Assembly: GCA_035048815.1 (NCBI GenBank)
Contig: JAUCBN010000042.1
Span: forward strand, 2,294,001 to 2,358,000
Length of the DNA: 64,000 nt
Direction: 5' to 3'
From: Abelmoschus esculentus
Taxonomy: Eukaryota > Streptophyta > Magnoliopsida > Malvales > Malvaceae
Shown: piece by piece, positions 49,046 to 60,299 of the stretch
Position numbering within the stretch: position 1 is the stretch's first letter
Layout: the number at the start of each line of letters is the position of its first letter
The notes under the pieces: model-generated
The model's database searches: none
The model's input: the letters and a program-made list of their open reading frames with translations, nothing else
Told to the model about the DNA's origin: nothing
Translations under genes and position numbers: made by a program

Positions 49046-50563
49046 AAAAGACAACATACAAACAGAAGACGTAAATTATTGATGGTGTGGTGAGATCAAT
49101 TAGGGATCAAAACTAGGGATAACAAATGGACGGGGCGGGTGCGAATACCTCATTCTTCATACTCATATTTATCTAAAATTTTTATTTCCATCACCTACCC
49201 ATCACCACGATGGGTATAATTTTTAAATTCACACCCGCTTACGCGGGTACATTCTTAAATTCATCTTCACATCCACCACTCAAAATGTATCTGTTTGTAC
49301 ATGCCTACAAGCAACTATTAATATTGAATTATGTAAAATTAAATCATAAACTTTTATAAAAAAAATAAAATTATACTAAAATTAGAACCTCTAAAAAATA
49401 GAGATATGAAAAAAGATAAACGATCTGCACCTATCAATGTTCACAACTATTGTCCGTAGATCAATCTCTTCAAAGTGTTAAAATTATACTAAAATTTATT
49501 TTTTAGGCATGAAATATTCTTTAGCTGTCAAAATATCTGACAAATTAAATAAGAACAAAAATAAAGCTTTGAAAATAAATGTACGAGTAATAATTCTTTC
49601 TAATTTATTAATAACTTCGTCGCTATACCTATACACAGTAACGAAACTACATGAGGTAGGGTGAGACAATCACTTTACCCCGAAGAATTTTTTTTATATT
49701 CTTATTTTTATATTTAAATTTTCTAAAAAAATATTTTTTATGAATTTATCCCTCTTACTTTTAAATATTTATGTTTTGCTCCCCAACTCTAAAACTTAAT
49801 AAAAAAAAAATCTTAGAATCGACGTTGTAGACAAAAATGATAACACCATGATAATATAATCAACCCCGAGGCTATAAGAAAATATTTTTTTTGTATGAAT
49901 TTATATTTTTTATAATTAAATTTTAAAACATAATAATTTTATTAAGGAATTTTACTTCGAATAGAATCTTATACAATACCCAATTTATAAGATAACACTG
50001 GGAGATATCAAATTATTAATTTGAAATGTTTTGTATTAATTTTCGAACTAAAGAGCAGATAATATCCATTTTGTAATTCCTTTATTTATGGATAGATAAT
50101 TTGCTTGATTTGTAGAGAGTTTGTAATTGCCAACAAAACGTATTGTAACAACTTTAATATATGTGTTTGGAAAATTACGGAAGAATAAGATCTCATTTAA
50201 TTATATATAATATAATGAAATTTATTTAATTATAAAATAAAAAGTCATTATGATTTGTTATACGTGTACTTACATTAATTTAATTCTAAAAATAAAAAAA
50301 TAGTTCGAATTCTAACGTTATAATAATAAAAAAACTGTGTTAGATGATCACGAGTGTTCGTAAAATTCAATCTGTATTAATCAATGAATGAGTCAAATAC
50401 TAATAATTAAAAAAAAAATTCATGCAAATATACATGTAAAGAAATCCAATTTTTAAACTAATACGTACTATATACGTTTGAACAAGTATATTAGGCCGAT
50501 TGATTAAAACACTCAATTTTGTTCTCTCGTAATCATAAATTCTAAACTGTTCTGGACAATAAT

Positions 50564-51068
50564 TAGGGGTGAGCAAAACTCGACTCGATTCGAAAAAACC
50601 GAATAATTCGACTCGATTCGAGGCGAAAATACTCGACTCGTTTTGACTCGATTCGAAAAAATTTCAAATAAAGTTCGAGTTATAAAATGGAAATTCGAAT
50701 AACTCGAATAACTCGAATTTTTTAATAATTAAATGATTAATTTTTAAGTTTAAGACGAGTCTTTTAATTTTTTATGATATATATACATTATATATAAAAA
50801 TATAAAGAAATGTCACTAAATATGAAAAAAATATATAGATAAATATCTTATATGATTAGAGAAAGTCGTTTAAATTTAAATCAAATTATACTATAACATG
50901 ATAAATAATTACAAATAAATATTATAGGAACTCGAAAACTCGACTCGATTCGACTTGACTCGAACCGAAAAAATTTCAAATAAAGTTTGAGTTATAAAAT
51001 ATGACTCGTAAACTCGAATAACTCGAAATTTTTTAACTCGACTCGATTCGATCGAATACTCACCCCTA
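50564..51068. mobile_element. hAT-type MITE with 8-bp target site duplication
   Basis: A 505-bp element with perfect 10-bp inverted ends TAGGGGTGAG and CTCACCCCTA. An exact 8-bp target duplication ACAATAAT flanks it at 50556-50563 and 51069-51076. The interior repeats CTCGACTCGATTCG and CTCGAATAACTCGAA on both sides of an AT-rich centre. It is non-coding. Its right end lies about 190 bp upstream of the TATA box of the PMEI gene. Confidence 0.9.
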
Positions 51069-51256
51069 ACAATAATAAGATTAAAATTAAAATTTATTAA
51101 AAAATATATAATAAGTATATATTTATAAAAAAGGGAAATTAATAATTCCCCATATATCTACGGTGATTTCTTTCTCCTTTGAATTATTCGTTAATATTAG
51201 GTAATTAATGCATAAATATTAACGAAAATAATTTTCTACGTCGCTGATCCAACCAC

Positions 51257-51264
51257 TATATAAA
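51257..51264 (+). promoter_or_regulatory. TATA box of the PMEI gene
   Basis: TATATAAA, 38 bp before the ATG; the leader must be very short. Confidence 0.7.
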
Positions 51265-51301
51265 GACACTACAAATCGTTAGCTAAAAATACTAAGAAAA
51301 A

Positions 51302-51847
51302 ATGGCTTCCTTCCAATCGTTCTCTTGCATGCCCATAATTTTCCTGCTGATCTCTTATTCCTTCCATGGCTGCATGGCGGATCAAGCCTTGATTGACAGT
51401 ATCTGCAAGCCGTCCATAGACTATAACTTTTGCATTACTTGGGTCGGCAACGACCGTCGTGCCGCGACTGCCAACCTGCACGGCCTCGCCTTGATTTCGA
51501 TCTCGGTCACGGCCAATTACATTCAGGAGACTCTCAATAAAATCCACAATCTTATCCATCAATTGAAAGATCCCGTCACGAAAGATCTACTTACGATCTG
51601 CCAAAGTGATTACAATGAGGCTTTGAGTAATTTCCAGAGCTCCTTCACCACTACTTCCAGAAATTCCTATTTTGAAGCCATAGATTTTGTTCGAATCGGA
51701 TACAACAAAGTCATGGATTGTAGCTATAGATTTAAGACGAGTCCTGGTCCGGTAGCCACATCGCCTATCGCCGAGGATGATACCAATGTTTTCAAATTCT
51801 CTGGGATTATTATGATAGCCATTGATAAACTTATTCCTAAGAAATAA
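51302..51847 (+). CDS. Invertase/pectin methylesterase inhibitor (PMEI) domain protein
   Basis: Intronless, 181 aa. The N-terminal 26 residues form a secretion signal (FSCMPIIFLLISYSFHGCMA, cleaved before DQ). The mature part has the family's first disulfide hairpin, C35-x7-C43 (ICKPSIDYNFCITW). A later cysteine pair is LTIC and MDC, with the usual four-helix bundle pattern. Such proteins inhibit cell-wall or vacuolar invertase or pectin methylesterase in the apoplast; sequence alone does not say which. The shape IC-x-P-x2-Y-x2-C and the short LHGLALISISV segment resemble invertase-inhibitor-like members. Three bases after the stop codon a MITE begins, so the transcript's 3' end must lie inside the transposon. 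Confidence 0.88.
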   Translation: MASFQSFSCMPIIFLLISYSFHGCMADQALIDSICKPSIDYNFCITWVGNDRRAATANLHGLALISISVTANYIQETLNKIHNLIHQLKDPVTKDLLTICQSDYNEALSNFQSSFTTTSRNSYFEAIDFVRIGYNKVMDCSYRFKTSPGPVATSPIAEDDTNVFKFSGIIMIAIDKLIPKK

Positions 51848-51850
51848 TAA

Positions 51851-52454
51851 GTTTAACATTGCTTTTAAAAATTACAGTGAAAAACTGTAGTGAAAAAGTG
51901 TAGTGAAAAAACTCTTTTAAAATTTTTAGTTTAAAATATATGTATTTAGTATTGCTCTCAAAAAGTGTTTTTAAGAAAATAAATGATTATTTTATACATG
52001 ATGTTATAAGTTAAAAAATATATATTTAAATGATAATTAAATTATTTTAAATTATAATATTAACTTAAATTATGATAAAATATAAAAATATTAATAAATA
52101 AATACATAAATTATTTTTGAAAAGTGCTTTTTAGAAGTATATTAAGAAAATATATAATTTTTATATGAATATATATAATTTTTAAATTAAAAAAATAATT
52201 TATGTTAGATATAATTATATATTTCTAAAAATTAAATTATAATAAAATATAGTAAATAAAGGTTAAAATTGTAATCTGACTTCTAAAAGCGTTTTTCTAA
52301 CCGCAAAAGCTAAAAATTTTAATTTTTGCGTTTGGGTTGAAAATCACTTTTCAAACGCAGATTTTTTTCTTAGCGTTGCTTTTGCGTTTCAAACCAGCTT
52401 TTGACCCAAAAATTGATTTGAGGCTAAAAGCTGATTTGAAAAGCAATCCTAAAC
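51851..52454. mobile_element. AT-rich MITE, copy B, directly after the PMEI stop codon
   Basis: A 604-bp relative of copy A, with ends GTTTAACATTGCTTTTAAAA and GTTTAGGATTGCTTTTCAAA (right end reversed). Between the ends the two copies align almost throughout. It starts 3 nt after the stop codon at 51845-51847. Confidence 0.75.
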
Positions 52455-53250
52455 AGAGCCTAAATCTATTACGATTCATATTAAAAAAACAATACATAAT
52501 TCATATGTAATCACAGATTTTTATGATTTTTAAAAATTGTTTCGGTGCCTTTAAAACTTTTTTTAATCGAATTAGATGATCAAACTAAAGTCTTTTTAAT
52601 CAGTCTGTCAATTTTAAATTAAATCGATAAATGGTTAATAATTTTTTTTATATAAATTTTAGTTATCAGTTAGTTCAATTCAAAATAGATTAATTAATCA
52701 AATTAACATAATTAACCAAAATTTTTATATATTTTATATAATTATTTTTTATCATCAAACTTTTTAAAATTATAAAATAATCATTAAACTTTATAAAATT
52801 AACACAAAATAATTATTAAATTTATTAAATTATAAAAAAAAATCATTAAAATTTAATATTTACCAATAAATTATAACATACAATAAATCAATGATAATTT
52901 TATAATAATTTAATAATTTTAATGATTAAATTTATAATTTTTCAAAATTCAATGATTAAGTCATTTTAACATAGTTTATTTGCCATTTGTATAATTTATT
53001 TTAAAAAAACGACTATCCAAATTAACCAATTAGATTAACAGAATTTTGTTCGGTTCGATTAAAATTTTTTGAAGAATTTCAAATAGTTAATAGGAAAAAA
53101 AATCGGTTAAAGAAGTAAAAGTTCGGTTTAATCGGTTAAACAATCCAAACCGACCATTTGAACACCCCTAGAATTGGTCAATTATTCTTAAACTACGTAT
53201 AATAAATGGCATGGTTTGCACGAAACAAATGAACACGAAGAAAAAACACT
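52455..53250. other. AT-rich intergenic region with a truncated hAT-like end
   Basis: No gene. The sequence up to 53170 ends in ACCATTTGAACACCCCTA, a hAT-type terminus, but its partner end was not found. The final 80 bp lead into the 3' untranslated region of the ARF gene. Confidence 0.5.
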
Positions 53251-53320
53251 TGAACGGGATGAAACATCCGGGACACTAGTGGAGGCAGCATTAGCGAGAC
53301 CGACGACTCAATGTGGCCAT

Positions 53321-54663
53321 CTATGCCTGCAATGGTGTACATATGTGTTGGTATAAACAAATACAAGGTAGGAGGAACTGAAGAAACCCAAAGGATGTAA
53401 TCTGCAGTTCGACCACTCGAGGCAACTCGAGGTTTAAATACGAGTAGCTTACCTTGTTTGCAATGTTGTTTGAGAGCCAGTCTAGACCCTCGTACAAACC
53501 TTCACCTGAAGTGGCACAGGTGCTCTGGATGTACCTGCAGAAAAGGAATTATACAAAGGGTATGCACTATGCATAGGTCAACAGATATAGACAGACCATC
53601 AGAGAAAGCGAGAGAAAGATTCATCTTACCAGTGGCGTTGGCGGAGAGAATGAAGGCCAAGTTTGTCGGTAATCTCGGCAGCATTCATAGCATTTGGAAG
53701 ATCTTGCTTGTTTGCAAATACTAGCAGGACAGCATCCCTCAACTCATCCTGCCAATGCACATAAAACAATATGTTAGGTTCCAGCACACAAAACCCCCAT
53801 TCAGAGTGCAGTTTCATAATTTCAGAACCACTTATTAGAACCATAATCCCCAGAAATAGGAAACTTTATGCTCAAAAGTACCTCATTCAACATCCTATGC
53901 AACTCATCTCTAGCTTCAACCACACGATCCCGATCATTGCTATCAACCACAAAAATAAGTCCTTGTGTGTTTTGGAAGTAATGTCTCCACAATGGTCGGA
54001 TCTATATAGAAAATCATATCAGGTCAACAGGTCAAAATAATAGACACATTTTCACTATTCTAACAGATCTAGCAAGATCTAAAATATACTCAAAACATAA
54101 GATCCAATTTTGAGCACCAAGCATCGAACTTTGCACAATGCACATACATATCAGACACCTAAGACCTAACCCCATATTCTCCCCTTCAATGGAACTACAC
54201 ATTCAGGCTACCAAGATGCTTAATTGCTTATAGAATATATGAGACCAAGAAATTCTGTCCATATTTTGCCATAAACAGAACACAAACAAGTAACAAGTCA
54301 CCCTAGTTTTTTTCTTCTTCTGATGCCACCTCTACAGTTAATATCTCTCTTAAAAACCAAACTTGGGTACCTTGTCCTGGCCACCAACATCCCAAACAGT
54401 GAAGCTGATGTTCTTGTATTCCACGGTCTCAACATTGAATCCTACAAGATTATATAATACATCACGATTTGATACAAAATTCATTTATATTCAAAAGTGA
54501 AAAAAAGATGCTTACCAATGGTAGGAATGGTTGTGACGATCTCTCCCAATTTAAGCTTGTAAAGAATGGTGGTTTTACCAGCAGCATCAAGACCAACCAT
54601 CAGTATACGCATCTCCTTCTTGGCAAATAGCCGGCTGAATAGCTTTGCGAAAGACAACCCCAT
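53321..54663 (-). CDS. ARF1: ADP-ribosylation factor, ARF1/ARFA1 class
   Basis: Small GTPase that recruits the COPI coat and drives Golgi vesicle budding. Coding exons in transcription order: 54516-54663, 54371-54441, 53882-54001, 53630-53748, 53453-53534, 53321-53326 (546 nt, 181 aa, the exact family length). G2 is the N-myristoylation site. The P-loop is GLDAAGKT (24-31), switch II DVGGQDK (67-73), NKQD at 126-129 and SCAT-type STCAT at 157-161. The last coding exon contributes only GCA TAG, giving the conserved C-terminal NKA. The long leader to about 55200 probably contains an intron ending at the acceptor GACAG near 54672. The TATA box lies at about 55230. Confidence 0.97.
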
Positions 54664-55226
54664 TTTTTGACTTCTGTCAAAACACCAAATATCAACATAT
54701 GAATTCACATAATCATAGATAGAATTTGAAAAAAAAAATCAAAATAAGAATCCAACGGTTCAAATTCAAGAAAAAAGTGAGATGATCGTTCGAGGAGCGA
54801 TTAGAAACAAAGGAGAGATGGATTGATTCATAGGCCATGGAATAATTTCAAGTTTTCAACCCGTAAAAATGCAGATCGGAGTAATTTAACGAATATACGA
54901 CGATTTTCCGAGACTCAGCTAAGATGGAACTACGAAAATAATTGAAAATTCAAGAGATTAACACGATGTTGATACAAAAGTGAAGTCGAATTCTAAAACG
55001 GCAGATCTGGAGAGACATAAGCAAAATTAGGAAAACAAATAAACCGCGAAATGAAAATCCGTTTCGGATTTTAAGAAGGTAGAGAAATTTGCCTGAGAGA
55101 AATGCGAGCGGTTATCAAACGACGAGGAACGATGGAGAGAAGCAAAGATCTCCACCTCTCTCTTTCTGTCTCTGAATCGGAGGTAAAGAACGAACTGACG
55201 CTCGAAGCTGAAGCCTTGAGAGCCTC

Positions 55227-55236
55227 TATTTATATA
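55227..55236 (-). promoter_or_regulatory. TATA box of the ARF gene
   Basis: TATATAAATA on the minus strand. It precedes a pyrimidine-rich leader (TTCTTTACC...CTCTCTTTC) by about 30 bp. Confidence 0.6.
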
Positions 55237-55259
55237 TGTGGGCTGCGGACATTGATTTA

Positions 55260-56920
55260 CTAGAAGGAAGCCCATAAGGAGAATTGGACTAAACTATTAA
55301 GCCTAGTCGCTACAACGATCTATCACTTGCTTTGATCGGACACAAAATCACCATTGGCTGCGGCTGTGACGGGTGGAGCTGAGCGTCAACAGTGGCTGCC
55401 GGTCAAGTTACGACTGCCCCTTAACATCCCTTACCGCATTCTAAAAGCATTGAGCATTAAACTTCTGTTACCGGTGCCTCAACTTCTTGACGTACATGAG
55501 CTTTTGTTTAACATTTGTATCTGTTGCAGCTTGGAGATGGATTGGTGTATGAACTTGTGGATGGTTCCGACTAATCCCGCTCTTCTACGGCCTGTCTCGA
55601 AGCTTTGCTCCTCTTCCACTAGATGCGGTTACAAAAGCTGAGAAGCTTTCGGTAGTAGACGGCCAATTCTGCTGCAGTTTATTGAATTAACAGTGATGGT
55701 TCCTACAGCTTTCATCATCTTCTTGCACATGTGAAGATAATATAGCATTTGAATGTAACCATACAATGTTCTGCCATTGTAATACTCAACTACTAATAAA
55801 TGGCAGACTGGCAGTGGTGTGTTTACTTTGTTTTATGATGTGTTCTTGTTGATTATAATCGTTGGTCTCAGTTCTACCAGCACCGTTCATTGAAAGTGGC
55901 AATTAAGGAGGATAACGAGTTTGAGTTTGGTTAGGTTCTGTTCGGGTTTGAGATTCGATGGGTTTAAATTTTAAGTTCGAGTTGACTTAAAAATAATATT
56001 TTTGAGTTCAATTCGGCTCAAAATAGATAATTTTACTATAAATTTTTATATAAAATATATGGTTTCCTTAAAAACCTTCGTTTGATAATCAATACCGAAA
56101 TAAATTATAAAATGTTTTCTCCTCATCTTCTACCCTGTAAGTCAGAGGCGGTTTTTTATTGTTTTGTATTTAACGTGTTTTCTTATCAAGATAAGAAAAA
56201 AATATTTTCCAATGTTTAATTATATATTATTTATTAATAAAATATTAAATTATTTGTTTAAAATAATAAAATAAATTTTATTCTATAATTTTTAAAAAAT
56301 TGTTCAAGACCCAAAAACATCCCGGATGACTATACATATAATATTGACCGCATAATCCAGTGAACATGTGATGATAATCAGTTCTTGAACTTTTACTCAA
56401 GCAGTCGTGCTCTTCGAAATCATCATTATTATTGATAAACGATTTTTATCACGGACCTTATATAAAAAAAAAAAAAAAAAAAAAACACAGAGGAATCCTC
56501 TGTTTCAATTGTTTACTAGTCTGTCTTCATATAGCTTATGCATGCTTTACATCAGGATTACCAGTTGTTACCGACATGTTTATTATTTCCACCGAACAGT
56601 CCCAGTTGTTTCTGTCAATCCATCCATCAAACTTCTGTCTGAACAAAAAAAAAGTGAGTGCCACAAACTCTTAATCACAATCACCAATCCCACTTGCTAG
56701 TTGTAGAACACGCATCAGCAGCTGTACATGCTGGTGCAAAGCACCATTACTGCTCGGGTTTATGGCCAGGAATTCAGCACATTAAAGTCCATAGGCCCAT
56801 CAGTTTGGACGATACTACATTCATAGTCTGTACTTCACTTTCTTTAACCTACGTATCTTGTCATATATCTTTCTTGAGTCAATAAAGACATGATTTCGAT
56901 TTGTTTTTTCACCTTTAATG
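55260..56920. other. Intergenic region, divergent promoters
   Basis: Between the ARF and GDSL genes. A plus-strand frame near 55354-55641 lacks an ATG and a recognisable domain, and may be a decayed gene fragment. An A21 run sits at about 56464-56484. A hAT-like scrap (GGGTTTGAGATTCGATGGG) lies near 55920. Confidence 0.45.
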
Positions 56921-56983
56921 TGTGTGTATATATATGTATGATTGTAGACTTGTAGTTAAAGAAACCCCAAACCATCTAGAGAT

Positions 56984-59052
56984 ATGGGAGTCGTAAAGGA
57001 AAGGAGTTATCTTCTCTTTCCCTTTTTCAGATATATGATTCTTTTCATGTCTCTTCCATTGCTTCCCCTCTCTGTCCATTCCCAGTGCACCAGAAACCCC
57101 ATCATCTTCAACTTCGGAGACTCCAACTCAGACACCGGTGGCTATGTAGATGGACTAGGACTCAGCTTTGTGCCTCCCAACGGACGTACCTATTTCCATC
57201 AGCCAGCTGGTCGTTTAGCCGATGGACGTTTGATGATTGATTTCCTCTGTAAGTTCATAGCTATACGGTTTGATCTTTCTTTCCTCTGCAAGATGATGAT
57301 TCGTATGGGAACTTGAGCGGAATATGCCTGAACCGTATACAAATCTCAGAATTTACTATTTTTTTTTTCAAATAAGACATAAATGTGAGTTTAGGGTGCT
57401 GCACCCATGTGTTGCATATCAGACAAATACGTTACGTTTTCATACTTATCTGCTTTCACTGCATTTGGCCATGTTTCTGCCTCGAGCATTTTAGCAGGAA
57501 GGGCACAGTGCCACCTCACGTCCAGCATATAACATATATCTACCGATTTATTTAATGATTAAAAATATTTATATTATCTTATTTTATATGGATTCGAATA
57601 TTGACATAGAATGCACTACATATCTATTTAATAAAAAATAATCTAATATTATAATTGAACCGATTTTAAATCACATTAATGAAGTCAGATAAAACTTTAG
57701 GGAGACAAATAGAAATAAATATATATCAAGAGACCCAAGCTTAAAACTTGATTAATTTTGAATTTTAGCTCTTCCCGATACGAGAGAGGGGATGTTAAAA
57801 TTGGAAGTCGAACCTTGACATTGAGGTTGTTGGCAATAGTTCTGAAAATGAGTCCTGTTAGAAACCAAGGTCAGAAATTTTATACTGTATGTTGACATTG
57901 GACGTTGAATGTTGGGCAGGTGAAAGCTTGAACACTAGTTATTTGACTCCATATCTGAATTCTTTGGGGCCAAATTTCACAAACGGAGCCAACTTTGCAA
58001 TTATTGGCTCAGCCACTCTGCCGAGATTCGTCCCCTTCAGTTTGCACGTCCAGGTTTCTCAGTTTCTCCTGTTCCGCTCTCGTTCCCCGGCACTCATGTT
58101 GAACGGTTCCGACACGATCCGAGCAAAATAGTTGCTTATTTACAGCTTTAAACATCTGACAATTAATGTTCATGTTTTTTGGCTACTCGAATCAGGCTAC
58201 AAAGATTTGGTTGGCGATGCTGACTTTGAAAATGCACTGTATACAATTGATATTGGACAGAATGACTTGGCTGAATCATTTGAGTCCCTCAACTATTCAC
58301 AAGTCATGGAAAAGATCCCTTCTTTCATCACCGAAATCAAATATGCTATTTGGGTGAGTCTTTGGCTATTCAGTGCCTGCATTTCGGCACTAATCCGACC
58401 GATTCTTCGGATTAGTTTTTAATTATTTTCTCCGACCTTGATTGCAGAATATATATCAGAAGGGAGGGAAGAATTTCTGGGTACACAACACCGGACCACT
58501 AGGATGTTTGCCTCAAAAACTCGCTTACTTTGCTCGAAATGCCAGCCAACTCGACGAGCACGGTTGCCTTCTGCCTCTCAACGATGCCGCGAAAGCATTT
58601 AACGCACAACTTCGTGTTTTATGCGAACAACTGAATTCTCAACTGATGAATGCCACCATTGTCTATGTCGACATATATTCCATCAAGTACGATCTGATTA
58701 CCAATGCTTCGAATTACGGTACGGTCTTGGTTCTTACCAGTTACCACCTCTGTTTCATGTACATTTAGTTGGGATTTTTATTGCCAGAGTTGGTTTTTAA
58801 CTGTTTTGCTCGACAGGCTTTGAGCATCCACTAATGGCATGTTGTGGCAATGGGGGTCCGCCGTACAACTACGACGCCAACATCACTTGTGGGCGAACCG
58901 GTTACACCGTCTGCCACGAAGGATCGAAGTTCATAAGCTGGGATGGAGTTCACTATACCGAAGCTGCCAATGCAGTTTTCGCTTCCAAGATTCTTTCTTC
59001 TAATTACACCACCCCTCGGGTTAACTTCAACTTCTTCTGTACTAAAATGTGA
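56984..59052 (+). CDS. GDSL esterase/lipase, secreted
   Basis: Coding exons 56984-57248, 57920-58105, 58196-58353, 58448-58718 and 58817-59052 (1116 nt, 371 aa, normal for the family). A signal peptide covers about residues 1-33. Block I is FNFGDSNSDTG with nucleophile S47, block III is IGQND with N173, and block V is WDGVHYTEAAN with D336 and H339. The SGNH hydrolase catalytic set is thus complete. NTGPLGCLP is also present. Several N-x-S/T sites fit an apoplastic glycoprotein. These enzymes hydrolyse acyl esters of lipids, cutin or wall sugars; the substrate here is unknown. Relatives of the alpha-fucosidase / AtFXG1-like ENOD8 branch look closest, but this is an impression. Confidence 0.94.
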
Positions 59053-59059
59053 GTTCTGT

Positions 59060-59640
59060 CTGCCTAAGGGGTATATTTTGCAATTTACTTTGACTTGCTC
59101 AACCAACCAAATTATTATCAAAAAACATATAGAGACATTGGGATTTTTGTGAACTGGTCCTTCATATTTTTATTTTTTCTAAATTTCTCCCTTCTGTGTA
59201 GACGTCATCGGCTTGGTAGGGTCCGATGTGTGACACAATAGGTCAACAATGTTGGTGGTTGGTGGAGCCGTAGAGATGACTCCTGTGGAAGTCAGAGGCC
59301 CATATTGAAAAAAAATAAAAAATAAAATTTTTAAATTATAATTCATCACTATTAATTGTCAGATTAATTTAAAATTAAACCTAATAATCTTTTGATAAAA
59401 TAGATTTCTATACCTCTAACATTGATCGACAAATGTTTTATTTATCAAAATTTTAATTCTATTAAAAATTGTAAATTTAAAAAATTTAAAGAAAACATTT
59501 TATTGTATCATATCATTATTTCTTACCTAACAATAATGATTAAATAATGATCGTAATATATTCGAATTAAAATTTAAATGATTGTAATTTTTTTCAATTT
59601 TAATGATTTAAGTAAATCGCTGTAACTCCACCAACTATAA
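59060..59640. other. Spacer between convergent GDSL and NIMIN-like genes
   Basis: Holds both 3' flanks; the right half is AT-rich. No gene seen. Confidence 0.5.
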
Positions 59641-59669
59641 TAACTAACATTGTTTTCTTAACAAGGACA

Positions 59670-60041
59670 TTAAACTGAAGCTGAGGAGAGAGTGAGATTA
59701 AGATCCAAACCATCATCTTCTTCCTCTTGATTCTTCTCATCTTTCTTATTGTAGGGAGAAGGAAGGACGATAAGTGGCCTTCGAAACTCAATCTCCGAAG
59801 TAAAATCTTCCCATTCAAACTTCGGAACCCAACTCGATCGCTTCTCATCACCAGATTTACTCGCCTTGTTTTTCTTACACATTTCCTCCTCGTCATCTCT
59901 TTGTCTCAGCTCGTGTTTTCGCTTATTACGGGCCTCCATGAAGTTTCTTAACAGAGAAAAAAACTGCTCCATTTTCTCATCTTCTTGCTCCTCGCGATCA
60001 TCTTCAGCGGTCGAAACGTGATTCCTCTCCTCCGTCGCCAT
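59670..60041 (-). CDS. NIMIN-like (NIM1/NPR1-interacting) protein with EAR motif
   Basis: Intronless, 123 aa, highly charged. The segment MEQFFSLLRNFMEARNKRK (about 24-42) matches the central helix of NIMIN1/3-type proteins. WVPKFEWEDFTSEIEF (about 71-86) matches the conserved W-x-P-x-F-E-W-x-D-F box. The C-terminus DGLDLNLTL is an LxLxL-type EAR repression motif. NIMINs bind the salicylic acid receptor NPR1/NIM1 in the nucleus and damp PR-1 expression. The call rests on motifs, not alignment. The minus-strand leader ends in a C17 tract twelve bases before the ATG. A TATA box (TATAAATA, 60141-60148) and several TGACG boxes lie upstream, in keeping with salicylate-responsive control. Confidence 0.78.
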   Translation of the reverse strand: MATEERNHVSTAEDDREEQEDEKMEQFFSLLRNFMEARNKRKHELRQRDDEEEMCKKNKASKSGDEKRSSWVPKFEWEDFTSEIEFRRPLIVLPSPYNKKDEKNQEEEDDGLDLNLTLSSASV

Positions 60042-60053
60042 GTCAAAAAGAAA

Positions 60054-60070
60054 GGGGGGGGGGGGGGGGG
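60054..60070 (-). repeat. C17 homopolymer in the NIMIN-like leader
   Basis: Seventeen uninterrupted G on the plus strand, read as C17 in the transcript and ending 12 nt before the start codon. Confidence 0.9.
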
Positions 60071-60140
60071 ATTCAGTATTTTATTGCACGGGTTTTTCTG
60101 TTTTTTTTGCTGCTGACGAGTCCGTTCAAATCTATACTCC

Positions 60141-60148
60141 TATTTATA
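60141..60148 (-). promoter_or_regulatory. TATA box of the NIMIN-like gene
   Basis: TATAAATA on the minus strand, about 100 bp above the ATG. It would start transcription near 60110 and place the C17 tract in the leader. Confidence 0.6.
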
Positions 60149-60277
60149 CAAGTCGGGGAATTAGAAAATTAAGCGTATTAAAAAGACCGACTTACCCCGA
60201 CGGCGCCGAACTCATCTTAATTCATATAAAAGGGGTATAAAAGTAAAATGAGACTACGAGTGGAAAATCATGAGTGG

Positions 60278-60299
60278 CGTCAGTAGATGACGATTGACG
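60278..60299. promoter_or_regulatory. Cluster of three TGACG (as-1-type) boxes
   Basis: CGTCA at 60278-60282, TGACG at 60288-60292 and TTGACG at 60294-60299, about 240 bp above the NIMIN-like ATG. TTGAC is also a W-box core. Two further TGACG words lie at 60564-60568 (TGACGTGA) and 60578-60582. TGA-class bZIPs that partner NPR1 bind such sites; use here is inferred. Confidence 0.6.

Larger units (their letters stand above)
47010..51250. other. Repeat-rich intergenic region
   Basis: No gene supported. It holds a MITE at 48119-48681, another decayed repeat near 48815-49045, a fragment near 49110-49300 with GACGGGGCGGGTGCG, and a complete hAT-type MITE at 50564-51068. Confidence 0.55.

Noticed and set aside
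52990..53170. Apparent hAT element ending in TTTGAACACCCCTA
   Set aside because: Only one end is visible; no matching left terminus or target duplication was found, so not called as an element.
55354..55641. 95-codon plus-strand frame next to the ARF promoter
   Set aside because: Opens with TTG, not ATG, and contains an acceptor-like TCTGTTGCAG in the middle; no domain recognised. It might be a gene relic but cannot be supported.
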